64,000 bases of DNA from UMGS1532 sp045542355. GTDB taxonomy: Bacteria > Bacillota > Clostridia > Oscillospirales > Acutalibacteraceae. Below, one piece after another: positions 34,403 to 44,168 of the stretch. The DNA lies in NCBI GenBank assembly GCA_045542355.1, contig JAZQKX010000016.1, positions 26,565 to 90,564 on the forward strand, read 5' to 3'. The notes below the pieces were generated by a model. The model saw only the letters and a list, made by a program, of their open reading frames with translations. It had not been told where the DNA came from and ran no database searches. Position numbers and translations under genes: made by a program. Positions within the stretch are counted from its first letter, which is position 1; every line of letters begins with the position of its first letter.

Positions 34403-37400
34403 TTACTGTTGGGCTACTTTGCCTTCATTGAAGAGCTGAGAAATAATGTTGTTGCTGTAGTATACATTCTCGTCGCCTTCAAAGATAACGTATGCACGGG
34501 CATAACGCATGGTTTCTGCTTCGTTCTGGATGCCATAGTATTCAATCATGAAATCAGCGCCAACAACGTCAGGTGTGCCCTTATCATACTTTCTACCAGC
34601 TGCAGTGATATCATCCATTGTGAACTTATCTTCATACTGGCCACCTTCGGTAACTGCGTCGTAGGTAGTCCATGTGGTATAGATGAAGCCAATTTCCTGA
34701 ATGGTCTTACCAGCTGTGTTAACATGAGCAAAGGTTACATAGCTGTTGCTATCAGTTTTTTCAACTGCAACACCGTTTACAACGGTAACGTTGGGCTCGG
34801 TAACCTCGCCACGACATGCAACAAAGTCCATGTCACCTGCTACGTATGCAGTAAAGGAGGTTCCGGTTGCGAATACTTCGCCGCCCAAGGTCCAGTAGTC
34901 AGCAATAAGATCTGTACCGATTACCTTGGTATCGAAAGGAAGCTGTGCGGAATAGGGTTCTTCGCCTTCCTTGATGTAATCAATGGTAACATTGTAGGTG
35001 AAGCTTCCGTCATCAATCTTTTTATAGGTTGCCATTAAGGTGGTCTCTGCTATGATTTCTGTTGTAAGATCATCATCCCATTTGGAGAACTTATAGCCAT
35101 AGACAGTGGGAAGAGCGGCTTCAGCAGCTGCGAGATCCTCGTCGGAAATAAATGAACCGCTTGCTACAATTGCTTCGTAAACAGGATTATTAACTTTATC
35201 TACGAAAACTACAGTCACTGCTGAACATACGGTACAGTGTCTTGCTGTATATTCTTCGTCTATATTCCAAGTATGACCTTCAGCAGGGATTTCTACCTGA
35301 GCGGTGAGGATTTCACCACAATCAGAACACTTAACACCCTCGGTGAGACCTGCTTCTGTACAGGTTGCTTCTTTGCCAGGAATGGTTTCCTCTGTGTGAA
35401 CATGAGCGTCACCGCTAACGAAAACATCATAGAGATATGCTCTGCCAGCGCCGTTTGTGTTGGTATAAGCATCATACATCTTTATACCAACATATCTGCC
35501 TTCGGGAAGATTATCGCCTGTGAACTCAAGATACTGAGCTTCACTACCTCTATCAGTAGCAACAGATGAACCGTGTTTACCATTGAATCTGTAGGAACCG
35601 TCTAGGCTATAGCCATTAAATGCATCAAAGAAGAATACCTGATTACCTGCATCGTAAAGGGTTGCTTCGTCGTTGGAAACATAAACTGCGTATGTACAGT
35701 AAGATGCCAACTGGTTAGGACCGCCTACGAGCATGAATTTCTCAAGCTTAGTCTTTGTGCCAAGGTCTGCGGTTAAAAGATAGTCATAGCGGTCTTTTGC
35801 TACACGATCTGCGCTATATCGTATTGCGGTATCTGCAACACCTTCGGCATTATAATTCTTTTCATATCCTTTAGGAAGTACAGAGTCAGAACCCCAAGAG
35901 GTACCAGCATTTCCGTTGTCGTCGTAGGAATAATACTTCATATCGGTAAGTTTGGTAAATGTGTCTCCTACAACATTAGTATAATCTTTTTCTGTGTATT
36001 GCTTGATTTTCAATGCTTTAATAGCATTTGTGTCGCTAGCAACCTTAGCTCCAAGAGCAGAGCCGACCATATTGGAAAGCTGAATGTTTGCAGTGTATTC
36101 GTTTGCTAAGTCAATAGTTGTCTTAGCCAACTTTTCATCGTAAGTTTTGGTGCCGGTTGCAGAGGTGGTGTCGAGGTGGGTAATCTGGTCTGCACCGAAA
36201 ACGCCTAAGTCGTAGATATCGATACGTCCGCTAGTACTAGTCTCTGCATAATATAACTTATAACCAACATAGGAGCCAACGGGCTTTTCGCCTGTGAACT
36301 TCCAAACCTGACCCTCAGAACGGCGAGCAGTGGCATCACTGCTAACAGCAGTATTAGTACCGTTGAGAGAAGTTGACGCGCCCTGTCTGTATCCATCGTA
36401 GTAATCGAAATATGCAACCCTGTTTTCGTCGTTATAAAGGTTAGCTTCATCGTTGCCTACATAGACTTCGTAGGTACACCAAGCAAGGTTTGTGCCAGGG
36501 TGAGCGAAGTTGTAAAGGGTATCGATTATGGTTTTGTTCTTTAATGTAAGGGTGATGGTGGCATCGTAGGTGCCGTCAGCAAGACGGGCAGCGCCGACAC
36601 CAGCTGTAGTAGTAGCGGGGCGGGTGGGGAAGGTTAACCCCGCGGCTGAGAAGTTTGAACCATTTACACCGTTATCATAGATTTTGCCGTCGGTAACATC
36701 TGCAAGAGTAACAGCCTTGGTGGCACCACTGGAGTCTTTAATCTCTACGTTGGTGATTTTGTTGGTGCCGAATGTGCTAAGAGCGCTTTCGTAGATGTCA
36801 TCTACCTGAACGGTAACGCCTTTATAATCAGATCCTACAGAAAGCCAACCTGATTTTCTTGACCAGTCCACACGGCCGTTGGATGCGGCGTCGGTGGGTT
36901 GGATAAGCTTGAAGTCCAAAGTGCCGAGAGCACCTATTTCATAGTAAGCCAACATCTGATTGGTATGCCAGCTTGCATCGTATACAATTATACCGATGTA
37001 TCTACCTGTGGGTTTGGTTTCGCCGCCAAAGGTAAGGAACTGACCCTCAGAGCGCAAATCTTTTGTTGTTGCAAGATCGTTGGTATACGCGCTGTTAAAG
37101 CTTACAGAGTTGCCAAAAGTTTGGGGAATATTATGGGCATCAAAGTAGAAAACTTCGTTTTCTTTCTCGTAAAGGTCGGTCTCGCTGTCGCTTACGAACA
37201 CCTTGTATGTGATAGGTGCATAGTCATAACGAACTTCGGAAAACATATAGAAGTTATCCAAAATGTATGTACCGCCCATGTCGGTCTTAAAGCGCATATC
37301 ATATTTGCCCTCTGCAACACGTTCGCTACCGTATTTATAGTTAGCTTCGTCGACTGCGCTAACATAGCCGTTGTTTACAAGACCACCAGCGTTACTGTTG

Positions 37401-37858
37401 GTCCAACCAATTGTGTTTGGGTTGGCAGAATCTTTAATTACGCCGTCAAACATACCTGTGAGAGCATCGCCTGAAGGCTGATTCCAAGCTTCACCCTCTC
37501 TTTGAGAATAGAACTGATACTTGGTGTTTGTGGTGTTCATCAAGTTGGATTTTGTGCCAATTTTCTCAGTCAAGAACGCAGTGTCCATATCTGACATCTG
37601 CAAGGTGTTGTCGGTGGCTGAGCCATATTTTTCGGGCACACTCACCTCGATACGATCTGCCAGGTTTGCAAAGTTATTGTTCTCAGTAAGCTTATCATAG
37701 TTAGAGTTAAGCTTCTGATTAACTAAGGTTACACCTGTTACACCGTCGTAGGTGGGGAGGGTTGACAGGTCTTCTGCCATAACGGGAACAACTGCGAAAC
37801 AGCTGATTGCCATTATAACGCTGAGGACTACTGCCAAAAGTCTTTTGGTTTTTTTCAC
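34403..37858 (-). CDS. Large secreted surface protein with three similar modules
   Basis: The 1151-residue protein starts at a GTG (37856-37858) after AAGGAGATG. It opens with a signal peptide (KKTKRLLAVVLSVIMAISCF, cleaved near VMAED). Three modules share the pattern YxVFVSDSExxLY, FYFDAxNxY, RSEGQxLxFxG, GRYIGIxxYDA, at about residues 180-320, 430-560 and 690-820. These may be carbohydrate- or protein-binding beta-sandwiches. A small cysteine module follows (ATCTEAGLTEGVKCSDCGEI), common in clostridial surface proteins. An InlB-type repeat follows (YGYKFSKWDDDLTTEI), then a C-terminal domain. No LPXTG, SLH or dockerin was found, so anchoring is unclear. It may bind host or dietary polymers (inference). 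Confidence 0.75.
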   Translation of the reverse strand: MKKTKRLLAVVLSVIMAISCFAVVPVMAEDLSTLPTYDGVTGVTLVNQKLNSNYDKLTENNNFANLADRIEVSVPEKYGSATDNTLQMSDMDTAFLTEKIGTKSNLMNTTNTKYQFYSQREGEAWNQPSGDALTGMFDGVIKDSANPNTIGWTNSNAGGLVNNGYVSAVDEANYKYGSERVAEGKYDMRFKTDMGGTYILDNFYMFSEVRYDYAPITYKVFVSDSETDLYEKENEVFYFDAHNIPQTFGNSVSFNSAYTNDLATTKDLRSEGQFLTFGGETKPTGRYIGIIVYDASWHTNQMLAYYEIGALGTLDFKLIQPTDAASNGRVDWSRKSGWLSVGSDYKGVTVQVDDIYESALSTFGTNKITNVEIKDSSGATKAVTLADVTDGKIYDNGVNGSNFSAAGLTFPTRPATTTAGVGAARLADGTYDATITLTLKNKTIIDTLYNFAHPGTNLAWCTYEVYVGNDEANLYNDENRVAYFDYYDGYRQGASTSLNGTNTAVSSDATARRSEGQVWKFTGEKPVGSYVGYKLYYAETSTSGRIDIYDLGVFGADQITHLDTTSATGTKTYDEKLAKTTIDLANEYTANIQLSNMVGSALGAKVASDTNAIKALKIKQYTEKDYTNVVGDTFTKLTDMKYYSYDDNGNAGTSWGSDSVLPKGYEKNYNAEGVADTAIRYSADRVAKDRYDYLLTADLGTKTKLEKFMLVGGPNQLASYCTYAVYVSNDEATLYDAGNQVFFFDAFNGYSLDGSYRFNGKHGSSVATDRGSEAQYLEFTGDNLPEGRYVGIKMYDAYTNTNGAGRAYLYDVFVSGDAHVHTEETIPGKEATCTEAGLTEGVKCSDCGEILTAQVEIPAEGHTWNIDEEYTARHCTVCSAVTVVFVDKVNNPVYEAIVASGSFISDEDLAAAEAALPTVYGYKFSKWDDDLTTEIIAETTLMATYKKIDDGSFTYNVTIDYIKEGEEPYSAQLPFDTKVIGTDLIADYWTLGGEVFATGTSFTAYVAGDMDFVACRGEVTEPNVTVVNGVAVEKTDSNSYVTFAHVNTAGKTIQEIGFIYTTWTTYDAVTEGGQYEDKFTMDDITAAGRKYDKGTPDVVGADFMIEYYGIQNEAETMRYARAYVIFEGDENVYYSNNIISQLFNEGKVAQQ

Positions 37859-38184
37859 GCTAAAACATCTCCTTTTAATTTTCTCAGAAAAGAACTTCCA
37901 AATGGACAAATTCTCCTCTGGGGGTATTGATACATGTTAAATATATCACAGCGTTCCCACGACTGCAAGTTTTTTGTACCTTATAATACCATTTTGTGTT
38001 TTTCGATTTTGTATTGTCATTTAATTTGACTTGTGGCTGGGCCTTGGTCAAATTAAGTTGCATTTTTTGTGGATGTTCGCTAAATTTTATAGGCTTTGTT
38101 GATGACAAATATGCCTTTTGATTTAAAAAAATTTTTTATTTAAAGCCTACGGCTCCTACCACGAGGTAATGATTGCATCAAAAG
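37859..38184. other. Long leader with a 10-base inverted repeat (38021-38056)
   Basis: This gene-free stretch precedes the surface protein. It contains TTAATTTGAC (38021-38030) and its exact inverse GTCAAATTAA (38047-38056), 16 bases apart. That could be an operator for a dimeric regulator or an RNA hairpin. A -10-like TATTAT sits about 35 bases downstream on the minus strand, but no matching -35 is seen. Nothing else is recognised. Confidence 0.45.
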
Positions 38185-38224
38185 ATAAAGCAGGAGACGG
38201 CGAACAAACCATCTCCTGCTTTAT
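38185..38224 (-). terminator. Terminator of the Na/Pi transporter gene
   Basis: ATAAAGCAGGAGA pairs with TCTCCTGCTTTAT, with an additional two pairs toward the loop. It lies 22 bases after the transporter stop codon. T-rich flanks on the minus strand fit an intrinsic terminator. Confidence 0.8.
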
Positions 38225-38245
38225 TATATATTATTTGTATTTTCA

Positions 38246-40012
38246 TTAACCAAGATTATATTTGAATTTATATTCCTTATAATTCTCGCCGAATTCGGCG
38301 CCACCGTATTTAACCTCGGTGAGATACTTATGGGTATCAAAGGAGCCATGGATAAGCTCGATTACCGCAACGGCAATATTGGAGCAATGGTCGGAAATAC
38401 GGGTGTAGTTATTAAGCAGGTCGGAAAGAATGAAGCCCAACTCGATGGTGCATTCGCCTGTCTGCAGACGCTCGATATGGTTGTTCTTAATTTTGGCGGC
38501 AAGTCCGTCTATAACCTGTTCCAAAGGCTCAACCTTTGTTGCCAAGTTAACATCGTTTTCAGCGAAAGCGGTCATTGTGATGTCGAGAATTTCTTTAACG
38601 GCAGATTTCAATACCTCAAGCTCACGGGTGGCTTCCTTGGAGAAAGTAACACCCTTGGTGTGGATTTCTTTTGCGGTCTTCATAAGGTTAACTGCATGGT
38701 CGCCCAAGCGCTCGAAGTCGCCGATGGTATGAAGCATTTTGGAAATCTTACGGCTATCGGGGGTGGAAAGCGCCTGAGCCGAAAGCTTAACAAGATAGCT
38801 TCCTAAATTGTCCTCTAAGTTATCGAGACGTTCCTCGTTTTCCAAAACCTCGTTGACAATCTGCTCGTTATAATTGCCGTCAAGCAAAGACATTGCAGAA
38901 GCGAGGGTTTTATGGGAAACCTTAGACATGGTAACGGTAAAGTTTGCGCACTCTCCGATTGCAACAGAGGGAGAACGAAGAAGACGCTCGTCAAGAGTGA
39001 AGGCGTATTTATCCTGAGCATCGGTCTTTTTATCATCCTTGATAATCTTCTCAACCGCTGTGAGAATGAATCTGCCGAGAGGCGCAAGAATTATGGTTAT
39101 GGCAACATTGAATATAGTATGTACCAAGGAAATTCCCCAACCGTCGATATCCATAGATGAGAAAGCAAAGTTGAATACGGAATTAAGAGCCGAATATATG
39201 CCCAGCAATATCACAGTGCCGATAAGGTTTACCGAAAGGTGGATTGCCGCAACACGTTTTGCATTTGCATTAGTGCCGATACAGGAAATTATAGAGGTGA
39301 TACAGGTACCGATGTTCTGACCCATTATGATGGGGATTGCCATTGCATAGCTGATTCCACCGCTCATGGCAAGTGCCTGTAAAATACCAACCGAGGCGGC
39401 AGAGCTTTGGATAAGGGCGGTGAAAAGAGAGCCCACAACAACGCCTACTATGGGGTTATTGAATTTAACCAGCAATTCGCCGAAACCCTCCATTTCGGTG
39501 AGGGGAGCTACTGCATCTTTCATGAACTCCATGCCGTACATCAGCACAGCGAAGCCGATGAGGATTGTGCCGATACTCTTTTTCCTATCCACCTTAGAGC
39601 CCATGAGCATGAGTATTCCGATAAGGGCTAAAACGGGGGAAAAGTTTTCGGGTTTCATCATGGTGAGGATTATGTTGTCATTGCCGTCGAGACCCGAAAG
39701 CGCCAATATCCAGGCGGTGAGGGTGGTACCAATATTCGCGCCGAAGATAACATACCAGGTCTGGGAAAACTTCATGATGCCTGAGTTAACAAGTCCTACC
39801 AGCATAACCGTGGTGGCGGAGGAGGACTGTATGGCGATAGTGATACCCGCGCCCAGCATTAGGCTTACAAAAGGATTGGCAGTTGCTTTTTTTAGGGCAT
39901 TTTCCAGCTTACCGCCAGCCAACTTTTCAAGGTTTGAGGACATTACAGTCATTCCGTAGAGAAAGAAGACAAGTCCTAAGGTGAGCATTAAAACGGATTC
40001 TAAAATCTGCAT
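38246..40012 (-). CDS. Na+/phosphate cotransporter with PhoU-like domain
   Basis: The 588-residue protein has two parts. Residues 1-320 form the Na/Pi-II transporter, with paired QSS motifs: AIQSSSATTVMLVGLVNSG and ALIQSSAASVGILQAL. Residues 350-560 form a cytoplasmic PhoU-like helical bundle (LHTIGDFERLGDHAVNLMKT). This architecture matches the NptA/YjbB family that moves phosphate with Na+. The start is MQILESVLML at 40012, ten bases after AAGGAG; a 45-residue extension encoded upstream is not hydrophobic and reads through a terminator. It is close to the pst operon, which fits phosphate homeostasis. Confidence 0.9.
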   Translation of the reverse strand: MQILESVLMLTLGLVFFLYGMTVMSSNLEKLAGGKLENALKKATANPFVSLMLGAGITIAIQSSSATTVMLVGLVNSGIMKFSQTWYVIFGANIGTTLTAWILALSGLDGNDNIILTMMKPENFSPVLALIGILMLMGSKVDRKKSIGTILIGFAVLMYGMEFMKDAVAPLTEMEGFGELLVKFNNPIVGVVVGSLFTALIQSSAASVGILQALAMSGGISYAMAIPIIMGQNIGTCITSIISCIGTNANAKRVAAIHLSVNLIGTVILLGIYSALNSVFNFAFSSMDIDGWGISLVHTIFNVAITIILAPLGRFILTAVEKIIKDDKKTDAQDKYAFTLDERLLRSPSVAIGECANFTVTMSKVSHKTLASAMSLLDGNYNEQIVNEVLENEERLDNLEDNLGSYLVKLSAQALSTPDSRKISKMLHTIGDFERLGDHAVNLMKTAKEIHTKGVTFSKEATRELEVLKSAVKEILDITMTAFAENDVNLATKVEPLEQVIDGLAAKIKNNHIERLQTGECTIELGFILSDLLNNYTRISDHCSNIAVAVIELIHGSFDTHKYLTEVKYGGAEFGENYKEYKFKYNLG

Positions 40013-40139
40013 TCCATTAAAACTCCTTATCCTTTTTATCGTGTGTACGATGACCCACTCCGCCATCATAACTTTAATATAACAGTTTTTGCGACAATAA
40101 TCAAGAAAAAATTGTTGTTTACATATATTAATTAAAAAA

Positions 40140-40164
40140 GAAAACACCCAGAATAGGTGTTTTC
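40140..40164 (-). terminator. Terminator after the pyridoxamine kinase gene
   Basis: GAAAACACC pairs perfectly with GGTGTTTTC and is followed by TTTTTTAATT on the minus strand. It separates the kinase gene from the Na/Pi transporter gene downstream. Confidence 0.85.
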
Positions 40165-40171
40165 AAGAGCT

Positions 40172-40990
40172 TTACCATGGTTTATGCCTTCGCTTCATGG
40201 CTTCCTCGAACATAATTCCGTACCAATGGCGGGGTTGCAGAGGGGCGGTGTCGCGGATACATTCGTCGCAGAATTCCGCCGCCGACTGAGCGGATGCGCT
40301 GAAATCGGTTTTGTTCATAAGCTCTCCGCAAAGGGCTGAGGTGAAAACATCACCGCTACCGTGCAAAGGGCAATCCACTATTGGCGCCATGACCCGAAAT
40401 TTTTCCTGCTCGGTCTTTATAAGATAGCCGATTTCTCCGCCACACTTCACCCCTGTGATAGCAATATGTTTGACATCCAGAGCGTCGGCAATTTCTTCGG
40501 GGGATGTTTTAAAGGGCAAACGAGCCAAAATTGCCGCCTCGGTGAGGTTTGGTGTTATTACGTCGGCATATTCCGTGAGTTCTCTCATTTTATCTGCGAA
40601 CTCCTGAGTGAAGCCATCGTAAAGACTGCCGTTGTCACCCATCACAGGGTCTACAATCACGACGGTGTTTTCACCTCTGAATCGCTTTATAAAATCTATT
40701 GTTAAATCAATCTGCTCTATATCGCAAAAATACCCCGTATAAATGCAGTCAAACCCTAACTCCATCTCCTCCCAATGGGCAATGATTTTTTTCATTTCCT
40801 CCGAGAGGTCCAGCTTGGTGTAGTTTCTGAATTCCCCTGTGTGGGTGGAGAGCAGGGCGGTGGGGAGCGGCACAGTTTCACAGCCGAATGCAGAGATTAT
40901 CGGCACCGACACCGTGAGACTGCACTTACCAAAGCAGGACATATCGTTTATAAGGGCGACCCTTTTAATTGTGGTTTCTAAACTTTTCAT
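40172..40990 (-). CDS. pdxY: Pyridoxamine kinase (PdxK/PdxY-like)
   Basis: The 272-residue ribokinase-superfamily enzyme phosphorylates pyridoxal and related vitamers for the salvage of vitamin B6. VALINDMSCFGKCSLTVSVPI is the N-terminal substrate loop, VIVDPVMGDNGSLY the Asp and phosphate region, and VDCPLHGSGDVFTSALCG the anion hole with catalytic Asp. I use the ATG at 40990 (MKSLETTIKR), eight bases from GAGGAG; an upstream TTG is too close. It lies between phoU and a Na/Pi transporter but has no evident link to phosphate. Confidence 0.88.
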   Translation of the reverse strand: MKSLETTIKRVALINDMSCFGKCSLTVSVPIISAFGCETVPLPTALLSTHTGEFRNYTKLDLSEEMKKIIAHWEEMELGFDCIYTGYFCDIEQIDLTIDFIKRFRGENTVVIVDPVMGDNGSLYDGFTQEFADKMRELTEYADVITPNLTEAAILARLPFKTSPEEIADALDVKHIAITGVKCGGEIGYLIKTEQEKFRVMAPIVDCPLHGSGDVFTSALCGELMNKTDFSASAQSAAEFCDECIRDTAPLQPRHWYGIMFEEAMKRRHKPW

Positions 40991-41073
40991 ATTCAATACT
41001 CCTCGGCGGAACTCTCTCCGCCATAAATCACAGCCTAATTATACCACAATTAAATGGGGTTTTACAATACCTT

Positions 41074-41718
41074 TTAAATTTCCGCGTCTATTCCCATGGA
41101 ATGAAGCGCCCAACCTGCGATATTTTCCGCATGGTCACCAATTCTCTCAAGATATTTTGCAACCAGCAGAAGGTCAAGACAAGCCTCACTTTTTTCATGG
41201 GCAACGGTGTTTATCAGTTCCCGTTTTACCTCGTCAAAAAGCTTATCCACCTCGTCGTCGAGGCTATACACCTTGTGCGCCAACTCCTCATTGGAATTAA
41301 CATAAGCCTCCACGCTGTCGGTGACCATTTTGATTGTGGTTCTTGCCATTTCGCCGATATGACCCTTGCGGATAAGCCGTCGGCTGTCGCTCTTTATTGT
41401 GGCGGTGATTTCAGTAATGTCCGCCGCCTGGTCGCCGATTCTTTCCATATCCGAAATCATTTTAAGGGCAGAGGATACCACCTTTAAATCCCTTGCCACA
41501 GGGTGCCACTGCAGAAGCATCCTCATACATAGAGCCTCTATCTCCCTTTCCATGGCATCGATTTTGGAGTCTGCCGACATGACCTCGCGGATAAGCTCCT
41601 TGTTGTCCTCCAGCAAAACCTTAACGCCCAGAGAAATAACATTTTCACAAAGAGCGCCCATAGTTATTACCTTTTCATGGAGTTCGCTCAGTTGTTCATC
41701 AAATCTTGTTCTCATCAT
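41074..41718 (-). CDS. phoU: Phosphate transport regulator PhoU
   Basis: The 214-residue all-helical protein consists of two PhoU repeats. MISDMERIGDQAADITEIT and VAKYLERIGDHAENIAGWAL show the metal-binding ExxxD-type motif in each repeat. PhoU couples the Pst transporter to the PhoR kinase and turns off the Pho response in high phosphate (family knowledge). Its GGAGG site lies inside pstB, and its ATG overlaps the pstB stop. Confidence 0.93.
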   Translation of the reverse strand: MMRTRFDEQLSELHEKVITMGALCENVISLGVKVLLEDNKELIREVMSADSKIDAMEREIEALCMRMLLQWHPVARDLKVVSSALKMISDMERIGDQAADITEITATIKSDSRRLIRKGHIGEMARTTIKMVTDSVEAYVNSNEELAHKVYSLDDEVDKLFDEVKRELINTVAHEKSEACLDLLLVAKYLERIGDHAENIAGWALHSMGIDAEI

Positions 41719-42464
41719 CCAAACCTCCCTGTTATATAATCTTCAGTGCGCTTGTCGGCGGGATTGGAGAATACCCTTTCGGTCTTGCCGAACTCCACCG
41801 CCTCACCTAAAAGGAAAAATGCCGTATTGTCCGAAATTCGCACAGCTTGTTGCATATTGTGGGTAACCATAATAATGGTATAATCCTTTTTTAGTCTGCT
41901 CACCAAACCCTCGATTTTGGAGGTAGAGATTGGGTCCAGTGCCGAGGTGGGCTCGTCCATGAGCAAAACCTCAGGCTTCACCGCCAGAGCACGGGCAATG
42001 CATAGCCTTTGCTGTTGACCGCCTGAAAGTGCCAAGGCGCTTCTTTTAAGTATATCTTTAGTCTCCTCCCATATTGCGGCGCTCCTCAAAGCCTCCTCCA
42101 CTATACCATCAAGCTGAGCCTTGGAGCGTATACAGTGTGTGCGCGGGCCGTAGGCTATGTTGTCGTAAATAGACATGGGAAAGGGGTTAGGCTTCTGAAA
42201 CACCATACCAACCCGACGGCGAAGCCCATAGACATCGGGGGTTTCATAGATATTCTCGCCGTCTAAAGTGATGTTGCCTGTGATTCTGCAACCCTCCACC
42301 AAATCGTTCATGCGGTTGAGGGACTTTAGCAGAGTGGATTTTCCGCAACCCGATGGGCCGATAAAGGCAGTTATCTCCCTTTCGGGAAGCTCCATGTTTA
42401 TATTTTTAAGGGCATGAAAATCGCCGTAATACAAGTTGAGATTTTCTATTTTAATTTTTGCCAT
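41715..42464 (-). CDS. pstB: Phosphate ABC transporter ATP-binding protein
   Basis: The 249-residue ATPase has Walker A GPSGCGKSTLLKSLNRMNDL, a PstB signature, LSGGQQQRLCIARAL and Walker B VLLMDEPTSALDPIS. It energises phosphate import through PstC and PstA. It lies one base after pstA and overlaps phoU by four bases. Confidence 0.97.
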   Translation of the reverse strand: MAKIKIENLNLYYGDFHALKNINMELPEREITAFIGPSGCGKSTLLKSLNRMNDLVEGCRITGNITLDGENIYETPDVYGLRRRVGMVFQKPNPFPMSIYDNIAYGPRTHCIRSKAQLDGIVEEALRSAAIWEETKDILKRSALALSGGQQQRLCIARALAVKPEVLLMDEPTSALDPISTSKIEGLVSRLKKDYTIIMVTHNMQQAVRISDNTAFFLLGEAVEFGKTERVFSNPADKRTEDYITGRFG

Positions 42465-42465
42465 T

Positions 42466-43299
42466 TCATTTTTCCTTTCTTCGGGAAATTAATTCGGAGA
42501 TTCCGTTGATTATTACCACAATCACCAGCAGCACCACCGCCGTGGCATATGCTTCATCGGTATAAAGTGCTTCAGACAAGAGGGAATACATGTGCACCGA
42601 AAGGGTTCTGCCCGACGACATTATGCTCTTTGGTATCCCCGCTATAGTTCCTGCAGTATATATGAGCGCCGCGGTTTCCCCAACAATTCTGCCTATACTT
42701 AAAATTATTCCCGAAAGTATTCCAACCTTTGCGGTGGGTAATATCACCCGAAAGATTGTGCGAAGATTTCCCGCACCGAGACCCAGCGATCCCTCGCGGT
42801 AGGAATCGGGCACCGCTAAAAGTGCTTCCTCTGTGGTGCGCATAACGGTTGGCAAAACCATGATTGCAAGAGTGAGGGCGCCCGAAAGGATTGAGTATCC
42901 AAAATTCAAGGTGCCTACAAACATGAGAAATCCAAAAAGTCCGTAGACTATCGAGGGTATACCCGACAGGGTTTCGGTGGTGGTGCGGACTATTTTTACG
43001 AATTTATTTCCCCGCTTTGCATATTCCACCATATAGATTGCCGAGAAAACACCTACAGGCACCGCTATTACAAGGGTAAGAGCCGTTATCATAAGGGTGT
43101 TTATAATGGCGGGGAGCATGGATACATTTTCGGAATTGTATTCCCAGGAAAAAAGGGAGGGCTTTATGTGGGGAATGCCCCGAAACAGCACATAGCCAAC
43201 AATCAAAAGGGCTGTCAGCACGGTCACCGCCGCCGAGATATATACAAGAAGTCGTAAAAAAAGGGCAAAAGGATGCTTACGATATTGTCTCAAATTCAT
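42466..43299 (-). CDS. pstA: Phosphate ABC transporter permease PstA
   Basis: The 277-residue protein has six transmembrane helices. GIPSIVYGLFGFLMFV and VPDSYREGSLGLGAGNLRTI are the EAA-type loop and preceding helix of PstA. It forms the channel with PstC. It overlaps pstC by four bases. Confidence 0.95.
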   Translation of the reverse strand: MNLRQYRKHPFALFLRLLVYISAAVTVLTALLIVGYVLFRGIPHIKPSLFSWEYNSENVSMLPAIINTLMITALTLVIAVPVGVFSAIYMVEYAKRGNKFVKIVRTTTETLSGIPSIVYGLFGFLMFVGTLNFGYSILSGALTLAIMVLPTVMRTTEEALLAVPDSYREGSLGLGAGNLRTIFRVILPTAKVGILSGIILSIGRIVGETAALIYTAGTIAGIPKSIMSSGRTLSVHMYSLLSEALYTDEAYATAVVLLVIVVIINGISELISRRKEK

Positions 43300-44168
43300 T
43301 TTTTATCCCCCTTTTTCAGCAGTGAAAAGCAGAGATTTATAATAAGGATAAACACAAAAAGAACTACCCCTGTGGCAATCAACGCCTCGCGGTGAAGTCC
43401 CGCGGCATAGCCCATCTCCAGCACAATGTTGGAGGTGAGGGTTCGCACACCGCTAAAAATTCCTGTGGGTATCACCGCCTGATTACCCGCCACCATGCTG
43501 ACGGCCAACGCCTCGCCTATGGCTCTGCCCACTCCTAATATCACCCCTGCAGTGACCCCCGACTTTGCGGCGGGAAGCTGGGTGCAAAAAACACTTCTTT
43601 CGTGGGTAGCCCCCAAAGCCAATGCTCCCGCATAGTAGGTCTCAGGCACAGCCCTCAGGGCATCCTCAGAAACGCTTATAATTGTGGGGAGTATCATTAT
43701 TCCCAAAACTATGGATGCGGTGGCAACTCCCTTTCCGCTTCCTCCGAAAAGAGTCTGTATAAGAGGTACGATTACGGTGAGACCGAAAAATCCATAGACC
43801 ACCGAGGGGATACCTGCCAACAGATTTACCGTTGGTTTCAACATTCTATATAATCCTTTGGGGCAGAATCGCGCCATAAATACAGCGCACAAAAGCCCTA
43901 TGGGAACACCGATTATTATTGCTCCTGCCGTGACATAAATACTGCCCACAATCATTGGGAGTATGCCGAACAGCTCCCTTAAAGGGCGCCACCTAATACC
44001 GCCCAAAAATTCATCTACCCCGATTTTAAATATGGCGGGCAACCCACCCGCAAAGAGAAACAGGCAGATAAACACAACCGCCACTATAGACACCGTGGCT
44101 GATATCAAAAACAAAAGCTTGGCGCCCTTTTCTCCAAATTGCAATCTTTTTAATGCATGGCTTTTCAT
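43296..44168 (-). CDS. pstC: Phosphate ABC transporter permease PstC
   Basis: The 290-residue protein has six helices. AGIPSVVYGFFGLTVIVPLI and VPETYYAGALALGATHERSV are typical of PstC, including the ATPase-contact loop. It overlaps pstS and pstA by four bases each, so the operon is tightly coupled. Confidence 0.95.
   Translation of the reverse strand: MKSHALKRLQFGEKGAKLLFLISATVSIVAVVFICLFLFAGGLPAIFKIGVDEFLGGIRWRPLRELFGILPMIVGSIYVTAGAIIIGVPIGLLCAVFMARFCPKGLYRMLKPTVNLLAGIPSVVYGFFGLTVIVPLIQTLFGGSGKGVATASIVLGIMILPTIISVSEDALRAVPETYYAGALALGATHERSVFCTQLPAAKSGVTAGVILGVGRAIGEALAVSMVAGNQAVIPTGIFSGVRTLTSNIVLEMGYAAGLHREALIATGVVLFVFILIINLCFSLLKKGDKK

Noticed and set aside
34157..35038. 293-codon plus-strand open frame
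   Set aside because: It is antisense to the surface protein gene, the 55-residue peptide gene and a terminator; the minus-strand frames have signal peptide, repeats and ribosome binding sites.
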